Part shown: positions 1 through 9,000 of the stretch, piece by piece | Layout: every line of letters starts with the position of its first letter | Numbering within the stretch: the stretch's first letter is position 1 | Assembly (NCBI GenBank): GCA_964648415.1 | Contig: CAZYOC010000055.1 | Coordinates: forward strand, 1 to 19,557 | Direction of reading: 5' to 3' | DNA length: 19,557 bases | Source of the DNA: G963669175 sp964648415 | Lineage (GTDB): Bacteria > Electryoneota > Electryoneia > Electryoneales > Electryoneaceae | Position numbers and translations under genes: made by a program | Notes under the pieces: model-generated | What the model saw: only the letters and a program-made list of their open reading frames with translations | What the model was told of the DNA's origin: nothing | The model's database searches: none

Positions 1-183
1 GGCCTGGGGAGTTCGGCTGCATGGCCCGATTTGCCGTATGACGCTCTTGCGTTCCAGACTGTTGGTTCAATGGATGATGCAGTGGAAGGTGCGACACAGT
101 TGCGAACGCAGATTCCGTCAGGCGACCAGGCGATGGTGGCCGAAACCATCTACCGAACACTCACTCAAAGGCTATTCAGATAA
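1..183 (+). CDS. C-terminal fragment of an unidentified protein (5' end off window)
   Basis: The first + frame is open from base 1 to a TAA at 181-183 and reads as about 60 residues, including GSMDDAVEGATQLRTQIPSG and ending TIYRTLTQRLFR. Residue composition looks like real protein (mixed polar, amphipathic end), but I recognise no family. It would be convergent with the lipoprotein gene, whose stop is at 165-167, so the two 3' ends overlap by 19 bp. One caution: bases 16-34 closely match the conserved left end of the dispersed element found elsewhere in this window, so either the repeat lies inside the gene's 3' end or the open frame is partly accidental. The start and most of the gene would lie to the left of the window. 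Confidence 0.4.
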   Translation, partial: GLGSSAAWPDLPYDALAFQTVGSMDDAVEGATQLRTQIPSGDQAMVAETIYRTLTQRLFR

Positions 184-1415
184 TCCATCTCGATCGACCA
201 GATCTTCATCCAGGCGTCGTTTACCGCAGACGTGTCCGTGACTGCGGGGAAGGAGCCGTTGGGGTAGATGGTTCCACCGGCGCTGTACCCGTAGGAGCAG
301 GTATAGGTCTGGTTGGTGGCCGACCGGGAGGTGATGGTGAAGCCGGCGAGGATGTTGTCATCCACGGGGGCTTGCGCATTGGTCCAATAGTAGTAGTAGT
401 AAGGATATGCGATCCAGATCGCGGTAGCGGATTTGTTGACGACCGGAAGGTTGCTCCCGTCATAGTGAAGATTGAAGGAATACGGCGCCATCCACGCACC
501 GTCACGTGATACCCAGATGGGAAACTCGGACGTCGCGCTGGAATCGGTACCGTTGTTGCAGATACGCATGTTGTGGCCGTCCGGGGCCAACTGGCCAAAA
601 TAGGGATCGCCCTCGAATTCATAATCGTTGCAGAACACGTAGCAGTCCTGGATGTATTCATGCCAGGTGAAGGGAATGGTGTTCCGGGTGGTGTCAACGG
701 GGGCGGTCTGTGTGTGTCGTTTGGCTGACGGCGGCTGAGCGTCCGACAAGTGGTGGCGTTTTACGTTCACCTGGCCGGTTTCCAGCACGAATTCGACCAC
801 GCAGGGCTGCCGCATCTTCATGATATCGATGAATTCCAACGAATCGCCGTCCGGGGAAACAATATCGAGATCACAGTGAATGCGGCCCTCGATGGTCATG
901 TCGAACACGCCTGCTTCATCTGCCGTGGCATGGGCTTCAGCCGTTTCCGACGTGTCCGCGACGAAGGAGGACAACGCCACCGTATACCCGGCTGCCGGCG
1001 ACTCATCCTCGAGCCGCAGGGCGCCCGTGAGCCGTGTGGTGGTCATCGAACCGGCGGAAAGCATCGTTTGGTCGAACTCCACCGGCGTTGTCCCGACAAT
1101 CAGCGGGCCGTAATAGTACGTGACATACTCTTCGTGGAAGAAGCAGATGTCGTACGCGCCTTCGATCACTTCGATGCTGTAAGCTCCACCCGCGTTGGTC
1201 AGGGTCTGCAGCTTAGCATTGGTGGTGCGCTCGTGCAGGATAACGCGGATCCCTTCAATGCCGGTTCCGTCCTGCGTCTGTAGGGCGCCATGAATGGCCA
1301 GGGCGTCCGGCCCGACAGGGGTAGCGTCGTCGTTGTCATCGTCGGAGCAGCCAATCGGCAGCAAAAGTGTAACAATTACGATAAACGAGTAGATGAAGAA
1401 TCGATAACTGGTCAT
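165..1415 (-). CDS. Surface-type lipoprotein with CarboxypepD_reg-like domains
   Basis: 416 residues. The N-terminus has a hydrophobic stretch (residues 5-21) ending LPIG-C23, a lipoprotein signal peptide; the residues after the cysteine are SDDDNDD, which resembles the acidic export signal of surface-exposed Bacteroidetes lipoproteins. Residues about 38-105 read as a carboxypeptidase regulatory-like (CarboxypepD_reg) fold, with the G-x-Y-x-I-x-V pattern (GGAYSIEVIEGAYDI) and a following GY-like segment. Residues about 118-215 look like a second, more diverged beta-sandwich. The C-terminal half has several cysteines, a run of five tyrosines and no family I recognise. Start: three in-frame candidates are packed together (ATG 1427, GTG 1418, ATG 1415) around a GGGGGAG purine run; I chose 1415 because that run precedes it, although the 2-nt spacing is tight. 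The choice does not affect the lipobox. Likely role: cell-surface structural or binding protein; the partner is unknown. Confidence 0.8.
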   Translation of the reverse strand: MTSYRFFIYSFIVIVTLLLPIGCSDDDNDDATPVGPDALAIHGALQTQDGTGIEGIRVILHERTTNAKLQTLTNAGGAYSIEVIEGAYDICFFHEEYVTYYYGPLIVGTTPVEFDQTMLSAGSMTTTRLTGALRLEDESPAAGYTVALSSFVADTSETAEAHATADEAGVFDMTIEGRIHCDLDIVSPDGDSLEFIDIMKMRQPCVVEFVLETGQVNVKRHHLSDAQPPSAKRHTQTAPVDTTRNTIPFTWHEYIQDCYVFCNDYEFEGDPYFGQLAPDGHNMRICNNGTDSSATSEFPIWVSRDGAWMAPYSFNLHYDGSNLPVVNKSATAIWIAYPYYYYYWTNAQAPVDDNILAGFTITSRSATNQTYTCSYGYSAGGTIYPNGSFPAVTDTSAVNDAWMKIWSIEMDYLNSL

Positions 1416-1498
1416 CACTCCCCCCATGTGACAAATGTACGCTGAATAGCAGCTCAACTCGGGCAGTAATATACATGACCTGGAGGGTGGATAGCTAA

Positions 1499-1708
1499 CT
1501 GAATCCTGAATACCACAAGATTCTCTTCTTCCGGGGCGAATACGGAACCAATTGGTTCGGCTTCGATCCCATGCAGATCCGCTGGCTAAAAAACAACGCC
1601 CCAAACATTGCCACCATGCCGGAGAAGGAGAAGGAAAAGCTGCTGGCGCGCTTGCGGGAAGAGACGGGCGAAGTGAGGCCGGGGACGGATTCTCAAGACG
1701 CTGAATAA
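1499..1708 (+). pseudogene. 5'-truncated coding remnant, family unknown
   Basis: A + frame opens after the TAA at 1496-1498 and runs to a TAA at 1706-1708. It reads as convincing protein: FFRGEYGTNWFGFDPMQIRW, then LKNNAPNIATMPEKEKEKLL and a charged tail ending TDSQDAE. Aromatic-rich then helical charged composition, and codon usage like the neighbouring genes, argue against chance. There is no ATG/GTG/TTG start with a Shine-Dalgarno site at its head, and the DNA to its left (1416-1498) is stop-rich and leads into the lipoprotein's 5' leader. I read it as the surviving 3' end of a gene whose front was lost by rearrangement. It ends 11 bp before the convergent stop of the 1720-2799 gene. I do not recognise the family. 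Confidence 0.5.
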
Positions 1709-1719
1709 GGCGCGGGGTC

Positions 1720-2799
1720 TTAAAAAACACCCTGTCCGGGGAGGTCGAGGGAAAAGCGGGTGAAGAGGGTAATGCCGAAACGCGTGTAGGACTCGTTGAT
1801 GGAGGTGTTGTAGTTCGTGCCGCCGGGGGAGTATTCAAAGACGATCAGCCGCCACTGCGCCGACGCCGCCCCGCCCAGGAACAGCCACGGTTTCACCGGC
1901 CGTTCAAACGTCAGCCGCAGGTCGAGCTGCAGCATGTTGGCCAGCAGCTCGTCGCTGTCCACAAAACTGCGGAACTCGCCACTCGACGAGGTCCAGATGG
2001 GGCCTTTGCCCACCCGTGCCCCCAGCTTCGTATGCACCGGCCACTGGAGTTCGATCGGCTCGCTGCTGAGGTTGACGTAGAAACCCTGGATATAATGCTG
2101 CGGCAGGTACAGTGTGGGTTCGCTGGTGACACCACCCACCGCCACCACCACCGGCTGTTCCCAGCGCATGTTGAAGTAGCCCGCCTCGATGATGGTGTCC
2201 CAGTCCTCGCCGTCAGGGGTGCCGATCAGCCCCACCTCGATGTTGCGGTACGTGTTCTCGGCGCGGAGCTGGTAGTTGTTCTCCAGTTCCCGGCTGTTCC
2301 CGCCGCCCGGCGCGAAGAAGAACATGGTCGGGTTGGTCAATTCCGTGGCGAACCGTTCCGCCTGGTAACGAATGGATAAATAGTCGAACAGCATGATCCA
2401 GATCCCGACCCGGTACTTTGGCAGGTCCCGGTTGGCGGAGGTCAGTTCGGGCATGGCCAGGTCAGACTCGTGCATCCCCAGGTTGCTCTCCACCGAAAGG
2501 CTGGGAATCTGCAGGAAGTTGGCCTCATGGTGTAGTATGCGCAGGGGGTTGTGCAGGCCGAGTTCAACTCCGATGTAGCTGCGTGGGTAGGCGTCCAGGT
2601 CGTATGGCTGCAACCCGCGGGGATTCCACACCGTTCCGGAGACCACGGGCGAGATGACCAGGTTGGGCCGGTCGCTTCCGGTGATCTCCGCCAGCAGGCG
2701 GTCGTTATCCAACGCCCATCCGGCGGGCGGGAGCACCAGGAACGCCGCAGTCAGGAGCGCGAATGTACTGTGCTTTATGGGGTGTTGTATGGAAAACAT
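1720..2799 (-). CDS. Exported beta-rich protein, probable outer-membrane barrel
   Basis: 359 residues with a Sec signal peptide: basic start (IKH), hydrophobic core STFALLTAAFLVLPP and a likely cleavage at GWA29-LDN. The mature part alternates polar and hydrophobic residues in short stretches, for example YRNIEVGLIG, AGYFNMRWEQPVVVAVGG and LQLDLRLTFERPVKPWLFLGG. It is rich in Tyr/Trp/Phe at strand ends and has no transmembrane helix after the signal, all typical of an outer-membrane beta-barrel. The last strand would be TRFGITLFTRFSLDL, but the protein ends PGQGVF rather than strictly on an aromatic strand end. The upstream sequence lacks a strong Shine-Dalgarno site (only GGACAG). No named family recognised; location is inference. 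It is 291 bp downstream of sprA on the same strand, separated by a copy of the dispersed repeat. Confidence 0.7.
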   Translation of the reverse strand: MFSIQHPIKHSTFALLTAAFLVLPPAGWALDNDRLLAEITGSDRPNLVISPVVSGTVWNPRGLQPYDLDAYPRSYIGVELGLHNPLRILHHEANFLQIPSLSVESNLGMHESDLAMPELTSANRDLPKYRVGIWIMLFDYLSIRYQAERFATELTNPTMFFFAPGGGNSRELENNYQLRAENTYRNIEVGLIGTPDGEDWDTIIEAGYFNMRWEQPVVVAVGGVTSEPTLYLPQHYIQGFYVNLSSEPIELQWPVHTKLGARVGKGPIWTSSSGEFRSFVDSDELLANMLQLDLRLTFERPVKPWLFLGGAASAQWRLIVFEYSPGGTNYNTSINESYTRFGITLFTRFSLDLPGQGVF

Positions 2800-2965
2800 G
2801 CTGTCCAGAATGTCAACGGTTGGCCGGGATCGGAGTATGCCCCGGGTTCATGGCCCCAAGGTAATAAAGTGCGGCTCCTTGATTCTACTCGTATGGCTTT
2901 GCCCGGTTCCCACGTCCCGCCCGTGCTCGGTTACGATAGGTGTGAGCAAATCGGCTTTACTACAG
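2800..2965. other. Non-coding spacer, nothing recognised
   Basis: This is the upstream region of the 1720-2799 gene, up to the dispersed repeat that follows sprA. No convincing open frame, hairpin terminator or promoter is visible. A TTGACA hexamer on the minus strand (within 2806-2815) lies too close to the ATG at 2799 to serve as its -35 box. Confidence 0.4.
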
Positions 2966-3092
2966 ATCCCGGCTTGCTCAGCATCATGATCACGCTGTTC
3001 TGCAGGCTTGTCCATTGCACCAACGTTATGGATTGGAGCCACCTCGAAACGCAAACAGGGCCATGCCGCCTCTTTCGTGAACTATCCGGGTT
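2966..3092 (-). repeat. Dispersed intergenic element, copy A (3' of sprA)
   Basis: Read on the minus strand, this copy begins immediately at the sprA stop with AACCCGGATAGTTCACGAAA and continues into GGCGGCATGGCCCTGTTTGC (3070-3051). After a core unlike the other copies, it ends with GCAAGCCGGGAT (2977-2966). The same two ends about 105-108 bp apart occur at 13503-13610 and, as a tandem array, at 19205-19522. The leading AACCCGGATAGTTC motif recurs at 13668-13708. It does not encode a convincing protein. It could be a non-autonomous mobile repeat or a conserved 3'-UTR structure. Confidence 0.65.
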
Positions 3093-6000
3093 AGCCGCGG
3101 ATGGAGATGTCGACGTTCACACCGAACTCCTGGTATGTCCTGTTGTGCTGCGTGTTCGATTCCGACTGGCCGTACTTGTAGCGCAGCCCCCCGGAGACAG
3201 TGCGGGAGAAATTGTACTTGATGGACGGCGCCACCGACCAACTGGTGCTCTTGTTCCTCTCGACAAAACTCCTCTCGCCCGTATCCATGGTTTCCAGGGT
3301 CGAGCTGGTTTGTTCGGATAAGTCAAACACGACGGAAAACGTGGTCTCGTTTTCAAATCGGCGGTTCTTGAACGGCCAGATCGGAATGGGAATGCGAAAC
3401 CCGGTTTTTCGTGTGTAACTGGCGTTGAGCGAAATGGAGGAGTTGGTGTCCCGGTTCCTGGAGTCATTACTGGGGGAAACCCCCATGCGCTGGCTCCAGT
3501 TGTAGCGGACGGACGTGGAAATCTGGTACCGCCAGGTGATGTTCATTCCGATGAGCGGGCTGAACCCCTTTTCATAGTTTTCCTGTGTGATTTGCTTGAC
3601 GAAGGGTCGCGGCGCTGTCGTGTTATCGCCACCATCACCTCCGTCATCCGGCGTCTGTGACGCTTCAGCTCGCACCATTTCCCAGTCCTGGCTGAAGCGC
3701 CCGGTGTAGCTGTGCTCCAGGCTGATGGACTGTGCGAAACTGGACAGGGGGCCGTACTGTTCGATCCCACCCCAACGCAATGTCCAGTTGGGCAGATCAA
3801 ACAATTGCGGCGAGATGCCGTCATCGCCCATCATGTAGAATCCGCTACGCTCCACCTTGCCCGTGACATTGTTGCTGCTGCTCTTCTGGAGACGCAGATC
3901 GTAACTCAGGCCGCTGGAGACGCGCGTAGTCCAGTCAATCCCCGAACTGAATCGATAATTGTCGGTTCGCTGGCTGGACGCGACCGAGGTGAATCCGGGA
4001 AGCTGCTTCAAGCCGGGATCGCCGGAAAGGCCAAGTTGGTATTCCAGACTGGCGTCGCCCTCTTCCACCGTTGGGTTGGTATATGAAAGGTTCTGAGTAT
4101 AGTTCACCGAGGGATCCTGGATCCGCTTGGTGATGAACTGCAACGCCTTGAGTGGATTAATGTTGAGGCCGCCGCCTTCCTCGTCGTCCTCTTTTTGTGA
4201 ACCGCCGGAGCCGGGAGGCTGGCCGGATTCATCATCGGTTCGCCCGAAGTCGCTGGGGTCCGGCCCGGGGTCTCGTCCTCGTTTGTTTCGATCACTACCG
4301 CCCCCGCCGCCGCCCCGATCCGAGCCGAGCAGATTCCGCAGGCGCAGGGTCATGTTGCCACCAAGCGAGTTGTTCGAGCTGACGGTGCGGCCGGAATAGG
4401 TAAACCCGGACCAGTTCCAACTGTACGCGGTCGAATAATTGAAGCCTGTGGTCAACCAGTTCACCAGCTCCGGGTTCCAGTTCCCGCTGACTCGCTGCTG
4501 CTTGCCGGTGTTGACAAAGGGCATGCCGCCCACGGTCCAGAAGGTTTCCTTGTACCGGGGATCGTCTTCGGTGACGGGTTCCCAGCGATCTTTAAAGGCA
4601 AACAGGCCGGGGATAAAGGGTTTTTGCTCGTAGAAGTAGTCCACGATTTCTTCCGGAGGTTCGCCGGCGGCGATCCGGCTCTGCAATTCCGTCAGCAACT
4701 GTTTCGCCGGCCCGTCCGGACTGCCGCTCATGGTGTCCAGCGCCGAAATGGCGTCTTCCAGGATGACATCCGGGGGAGTGCCGGGGCGATAAAGCAGGTT
4801 CTTATCTTCTTCCGACATTGACGTAAAGAAGATGGTCTGCTTGGTAGAGTCCTCCCGCGCGTAGCGTGCATCCACATTGTAATTGTAATCCAGCGACAAC
4901 GACTGGAAGGGCCGGATGCCGGTTGAGAAACTGCGTTTGAGGGTCATGGAATAGTTTGGCCGCACGTCCGCGTTTCGATACTTATCGCTTTTTCGCGTCT
5001 CGGTCCCATCCACGGAGAACGAGATCTTTGTGGGCCAGTAGTTAAAGCGAGTATCCACCAGTTTCTTCATCACGGGGACGTTTTCAGTCCACTTGAAGAT
5101 GCGCAGATCGGCTGACTCGAACGGCAGGTTGTAGCTGAAGGATCCCGTATTGCTGAAGGATTTCTGGTATTGGAACTGCTGACTGCTGGCGTAGCTCTGC
5201 TTGTGATCCGCACGCAGACTGACATTATCCAGGGTATAGCGCAGCAGGAAGTTCGGGCTTTTCTTGGACTTGGAGTAGCTGGCGCCCCAGCCGTATTGCT
5301 GGGAAGTGCTGAAGAGGGTGTCGATGCCCCATTCCGCCAGGTCCTGTTTGGGGTAGCCGGTGGCGGTGTCCACCACGACCTGGCCCTCTTCGTTGAAGAG
5401 GAAGCGATCTTGCAGGTGTTCGGTGGAGTAGGCGTATTTGCCGAACTGTCGCCAGATGTTAAGGTTGCCCGCATCGCCGACGGTTTCTGTCCGAACGTCG
5501 CCACCGGATTCGGTGTACTTGGGGATTTGCAGGCTGCTGTTGGCGGAGAATCGCAACGGGAACGAGATGCCCAGGTTGGGATTGAAAAACTTGTTCAGAG
5601 TGATGCTGCCGCTGGATTGCAGGCTCAGCTCGCTTTGGTTGGAGCCCAGGCGTTTATCCACCTGGTGGAACTCTGCGTCGCGCTGGTTCAGGTCGGCGCG
5701 CAGGGTCATGAAATCGGAGAACTTGGCGTTCATGGAGCTACGCATGGCAAGGCCGGACTCCTTTCGGACTCCGGACAGGCGGAGTTCATCCGCCCAGACC
5801 ACCACATTATCCTCGAGGTAGATCGGTCTGCCGAAGTTCCTCAGGCCAATGGCCCAGACGTCGATTTTCCCCAGGGAGGGTTCGCCAACGACCTTGATGG
5901 CTGCGCCATTGGCCAGGATCTCGCTCGCTGTGGCTTTGCCGGTGCGTTGCGCGTCCAGCTTCAGCCGGTTCAAGCGGTCCAGATCAATGATGATCTGGTT

Positions 6001-9000
6001 GTCCGCCCAGCCGGGTTTGAGGGGAGCGGAGTACTCGTAATACGCCCGGTTCGCTCCCTCGAAACCGGCGCCGAACCGAAGATAGAAATGCAGGTCATAT
6101 TGCTCGAACTGGCTTGTGTTGGCCCCGCCGCCGTTGACGAACATCTTCAGCTGCTTGTATTCACGCAGGTCCATGGAGCGGTGCTCTACCTTGACCACCT
6201 GGCCCTCAGCCACACTGGGCAGGTGCTTGACCTGGATTTCCAGCGATTGTTCCTTGCTGCGAATGTCGGTGACGGGATCGACTTCCCCGGCGACACCCGG
6301 CGGGCCGTTGTAGACGCCCTCGTTGTCGTGCGTGTTGACGGTGGCCGTGGTCAGATAAAGCGCGGAATCACCGCTGGCGGTGGCGACCGAGTCTTCCAGC
6401 CACTCGTTGCCCACCAGCTCGAACTGAGCGATTTTAAACGTGGTCGTGCTGTTGCAGTCGGTCATCCAAAGGCGGACATATTTTATCTGGGTCAGGTCCG
6501 GCTGCCCCACCTGCTCGAACACATCTTGAAGCGGAATCCGAATCAGATACCAGTCTTTGGGATTATCAAGTCCGCCTTTCACATACTCGTTGAAATCCAC
6601 CGGGTCGTTCAGGCGAAACCGGTATCGGAAGAAGTGGTTGCTGGTGGACAACTGCTTGTCGCCGGTGAGGTCTTCCGTATCGGGAATCAGTCCACCCTCT
6701 TCGCGTTTGTTCCCCTGCGTTCCGTTGATTTCCTCATAATTTTGTGAATTTAACTCGAAATCCCAGTCGTCATCGGAAAACGGTTCGCCGGGATCGTGTT
6801 CTTCATTGTCGCGGCCAACGAGACTGTCTCCCTGCGTGACTCCGATGTCCCAGAAGTCATATTGCCTGCTGGCGAAATCATATGTGGTAGCGTCAAAATC
6901 ATCCGGCGGATCATCCACATAGCCCTCATCTCCCGGGTTGATGACGATCCCATCGATACCGGTATCCTCCCCTTCGTCCAGAATGTCATTGCCTTCACCA
7001 GCGTCGCCGATGGGTTTGTCTTCCGTATCAAGCCGTTGGTTTGGAATGACATCTTCACTCATTTCGCCCAGCTCGATGTAGATCACGGAATTCGGGCCGC
7101 CGGCGGACCAGTTCGCGGTAATCTCGATGAAGCGGGTATCGAGCTGATCCCAGTAGCCGGCGCTCAGGTACCGCATGATCCCGTTCCAGGTCTTTTCCGG
7201 TTCAATGGAGGGATCCCGGAAGTTGTTCACACCGGGCTTGTATTCCAGTTCGAGGATGTGCACATCTTTGGCGACATTATTGTTCACCTCGCGGTTGGGC
7301 CAGATGTCCTGGATGGGAACCCGCCGGGTGGGATTGTACCACATGAGCTTGCCGCGCTTGTCATAGGCCGGGTTGTCACGGAAGGGGATGCTCTTGGGGA
7401 AACTGGCGGCGTGCCAGCCTTTGCGCATCACGCTGAAAGGGGTGGTGCGCTTGGCGGCTTCGAAGTCGTCGATGTACGCCACGCCGTCGGGATCGCCGGT
7501 GGACTCGTTGTCCAGGCTGTTCGGATTGGGGAAGACCTGCGCCACTTCGCCTTCAAAGGTCAGCTCGCTGGGCTCGTCGGTCTCGATCAACGGAATGGCG
7601 TTGACCATCTGCGTCATGAAATAGGGCCGGAACTTCAACCGGGCGTTCATGTCCCAGATCATGTTCCGGGTGGGTTCGCTGCCGACCTTGACCCGCCGGT
7701 CGAGAGGTTTTTCATTGAAATACAGGAACGTGGCCCCGATGAACGAATCCTCCCACAGGGCGTACTCCAACCGAATGCCGATCATGGTGCGCTGGTCAAG
7801 CTGGAAGATCTCCCCCGACTCGTAACTGATTTCCACGTTGGCGTTCTGGTCGAAAGCGGCCTCGTTGAGCAGAGTCAGCGTACCGGAAAGATAATCGATG
7901 GTATAGTCAATATTTCGTTTCTGCTTTGCACCGTTAAGAAGAACTTCCTCGGAGCCTTCCAGCACATTGAAACCCAGGTCGTAGGTGGCGGTCACACTGG
8001 AGTACTCGGCGACCATTTTAAACTGCGTGGTGATGGTGCGGCTGCCGACGGGGCTATAAATCGCCGGGTTAACCAACGTGTCATTGCCGTCGCCTTCCGG
8101 GTCTGGGATGATCAGGTCATCAAAGGAAGACTTTAAGGTGTTGCCCACGTAATACCCGGACGGATCAAACGGGGTAAGATCCGGGAAGATGATTTCACCG
8201 TATTGGGCGTTGAACCAGGCCGCATCAACTTTCTGGTCGGGCGCGGAGGATTCGCCGCCGCCGGTTTGATCCAGGCCGAAGATTTCGATCCAGGGCGTAC
8301 GCGAGCCGGGGTGAGTCTCGGGGTCACCGGCGACGTTGCGGACGATTTTCAGCGAGAATTCTTTGGGGTCCAGGCCACGGGCGCCCACGAAGTAGACGTT
8401 GCGCATGCCGAGATCCCACAGCAGGGAGTCCGATGCGGTTTGCCCTTCATTCTTGAGCAAACGCAGGACACGATCCTGCGTGGTCAGGTTCATCGTCCCG
8501 TACATCGTGGAGTAGTTGGTGGTATCATCCGGGAAGGGGCGATTCAGCCGGAACGACACGGCGACAATCTCCTCGCTCCCGGCGGCGTAATTGAGACGAA
8601 TGTATCCCAGGATCGGGTTGTAGGTATAGTCGACATCCGGGATCAGCCGCCGGAAATAGCGCCTCACGGTGGGGTTTTCCGGGCCGACGTCATCGGAATT
8701 GAAGTTCTCGATCAGCTCGGCGACCTCTTCCGCACTCAGGTCAGCGTACTCGTCCGCGTTGGCGTAGGTGGCCAGCGCGTGGTATTTGTTTGTGGAGTTG
8801 TCGCCGGCGGTGTGGGTGTACTTGCGGTAGACCTCGATTTGTTCAATCTGGACTCCGCCGGCGACATGCTCGAAATTGCTCGTGTAGCGGGAGAACTGTT
8901 CCCGGAAATAGGGATCCACGAAGAAGTACTGGTTCTTGATATAATCCTGATCATTGATATCAACCTTCTGCGTCTCCGCGCCGCCCTGGATGGTTATCTT

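Noticed and set aside
2806..2815. TTGACA as -35 box for the 1720-2799 gene
   Set aside because: It lies less than 20 bp from the start codon with no -10 box between; there is no room for a transcript start.
5170..6747. Long + strand open frame (525 codons) opposite sprA, with others at 6796-8136 and 8203-9633
   Set aside because: These are shadows of the sprA reading frame. They lack ribosome sites and signal features, have antisense-type composition (Val/Gly/Leu/His-rich), and sprA itself is clearly coding.
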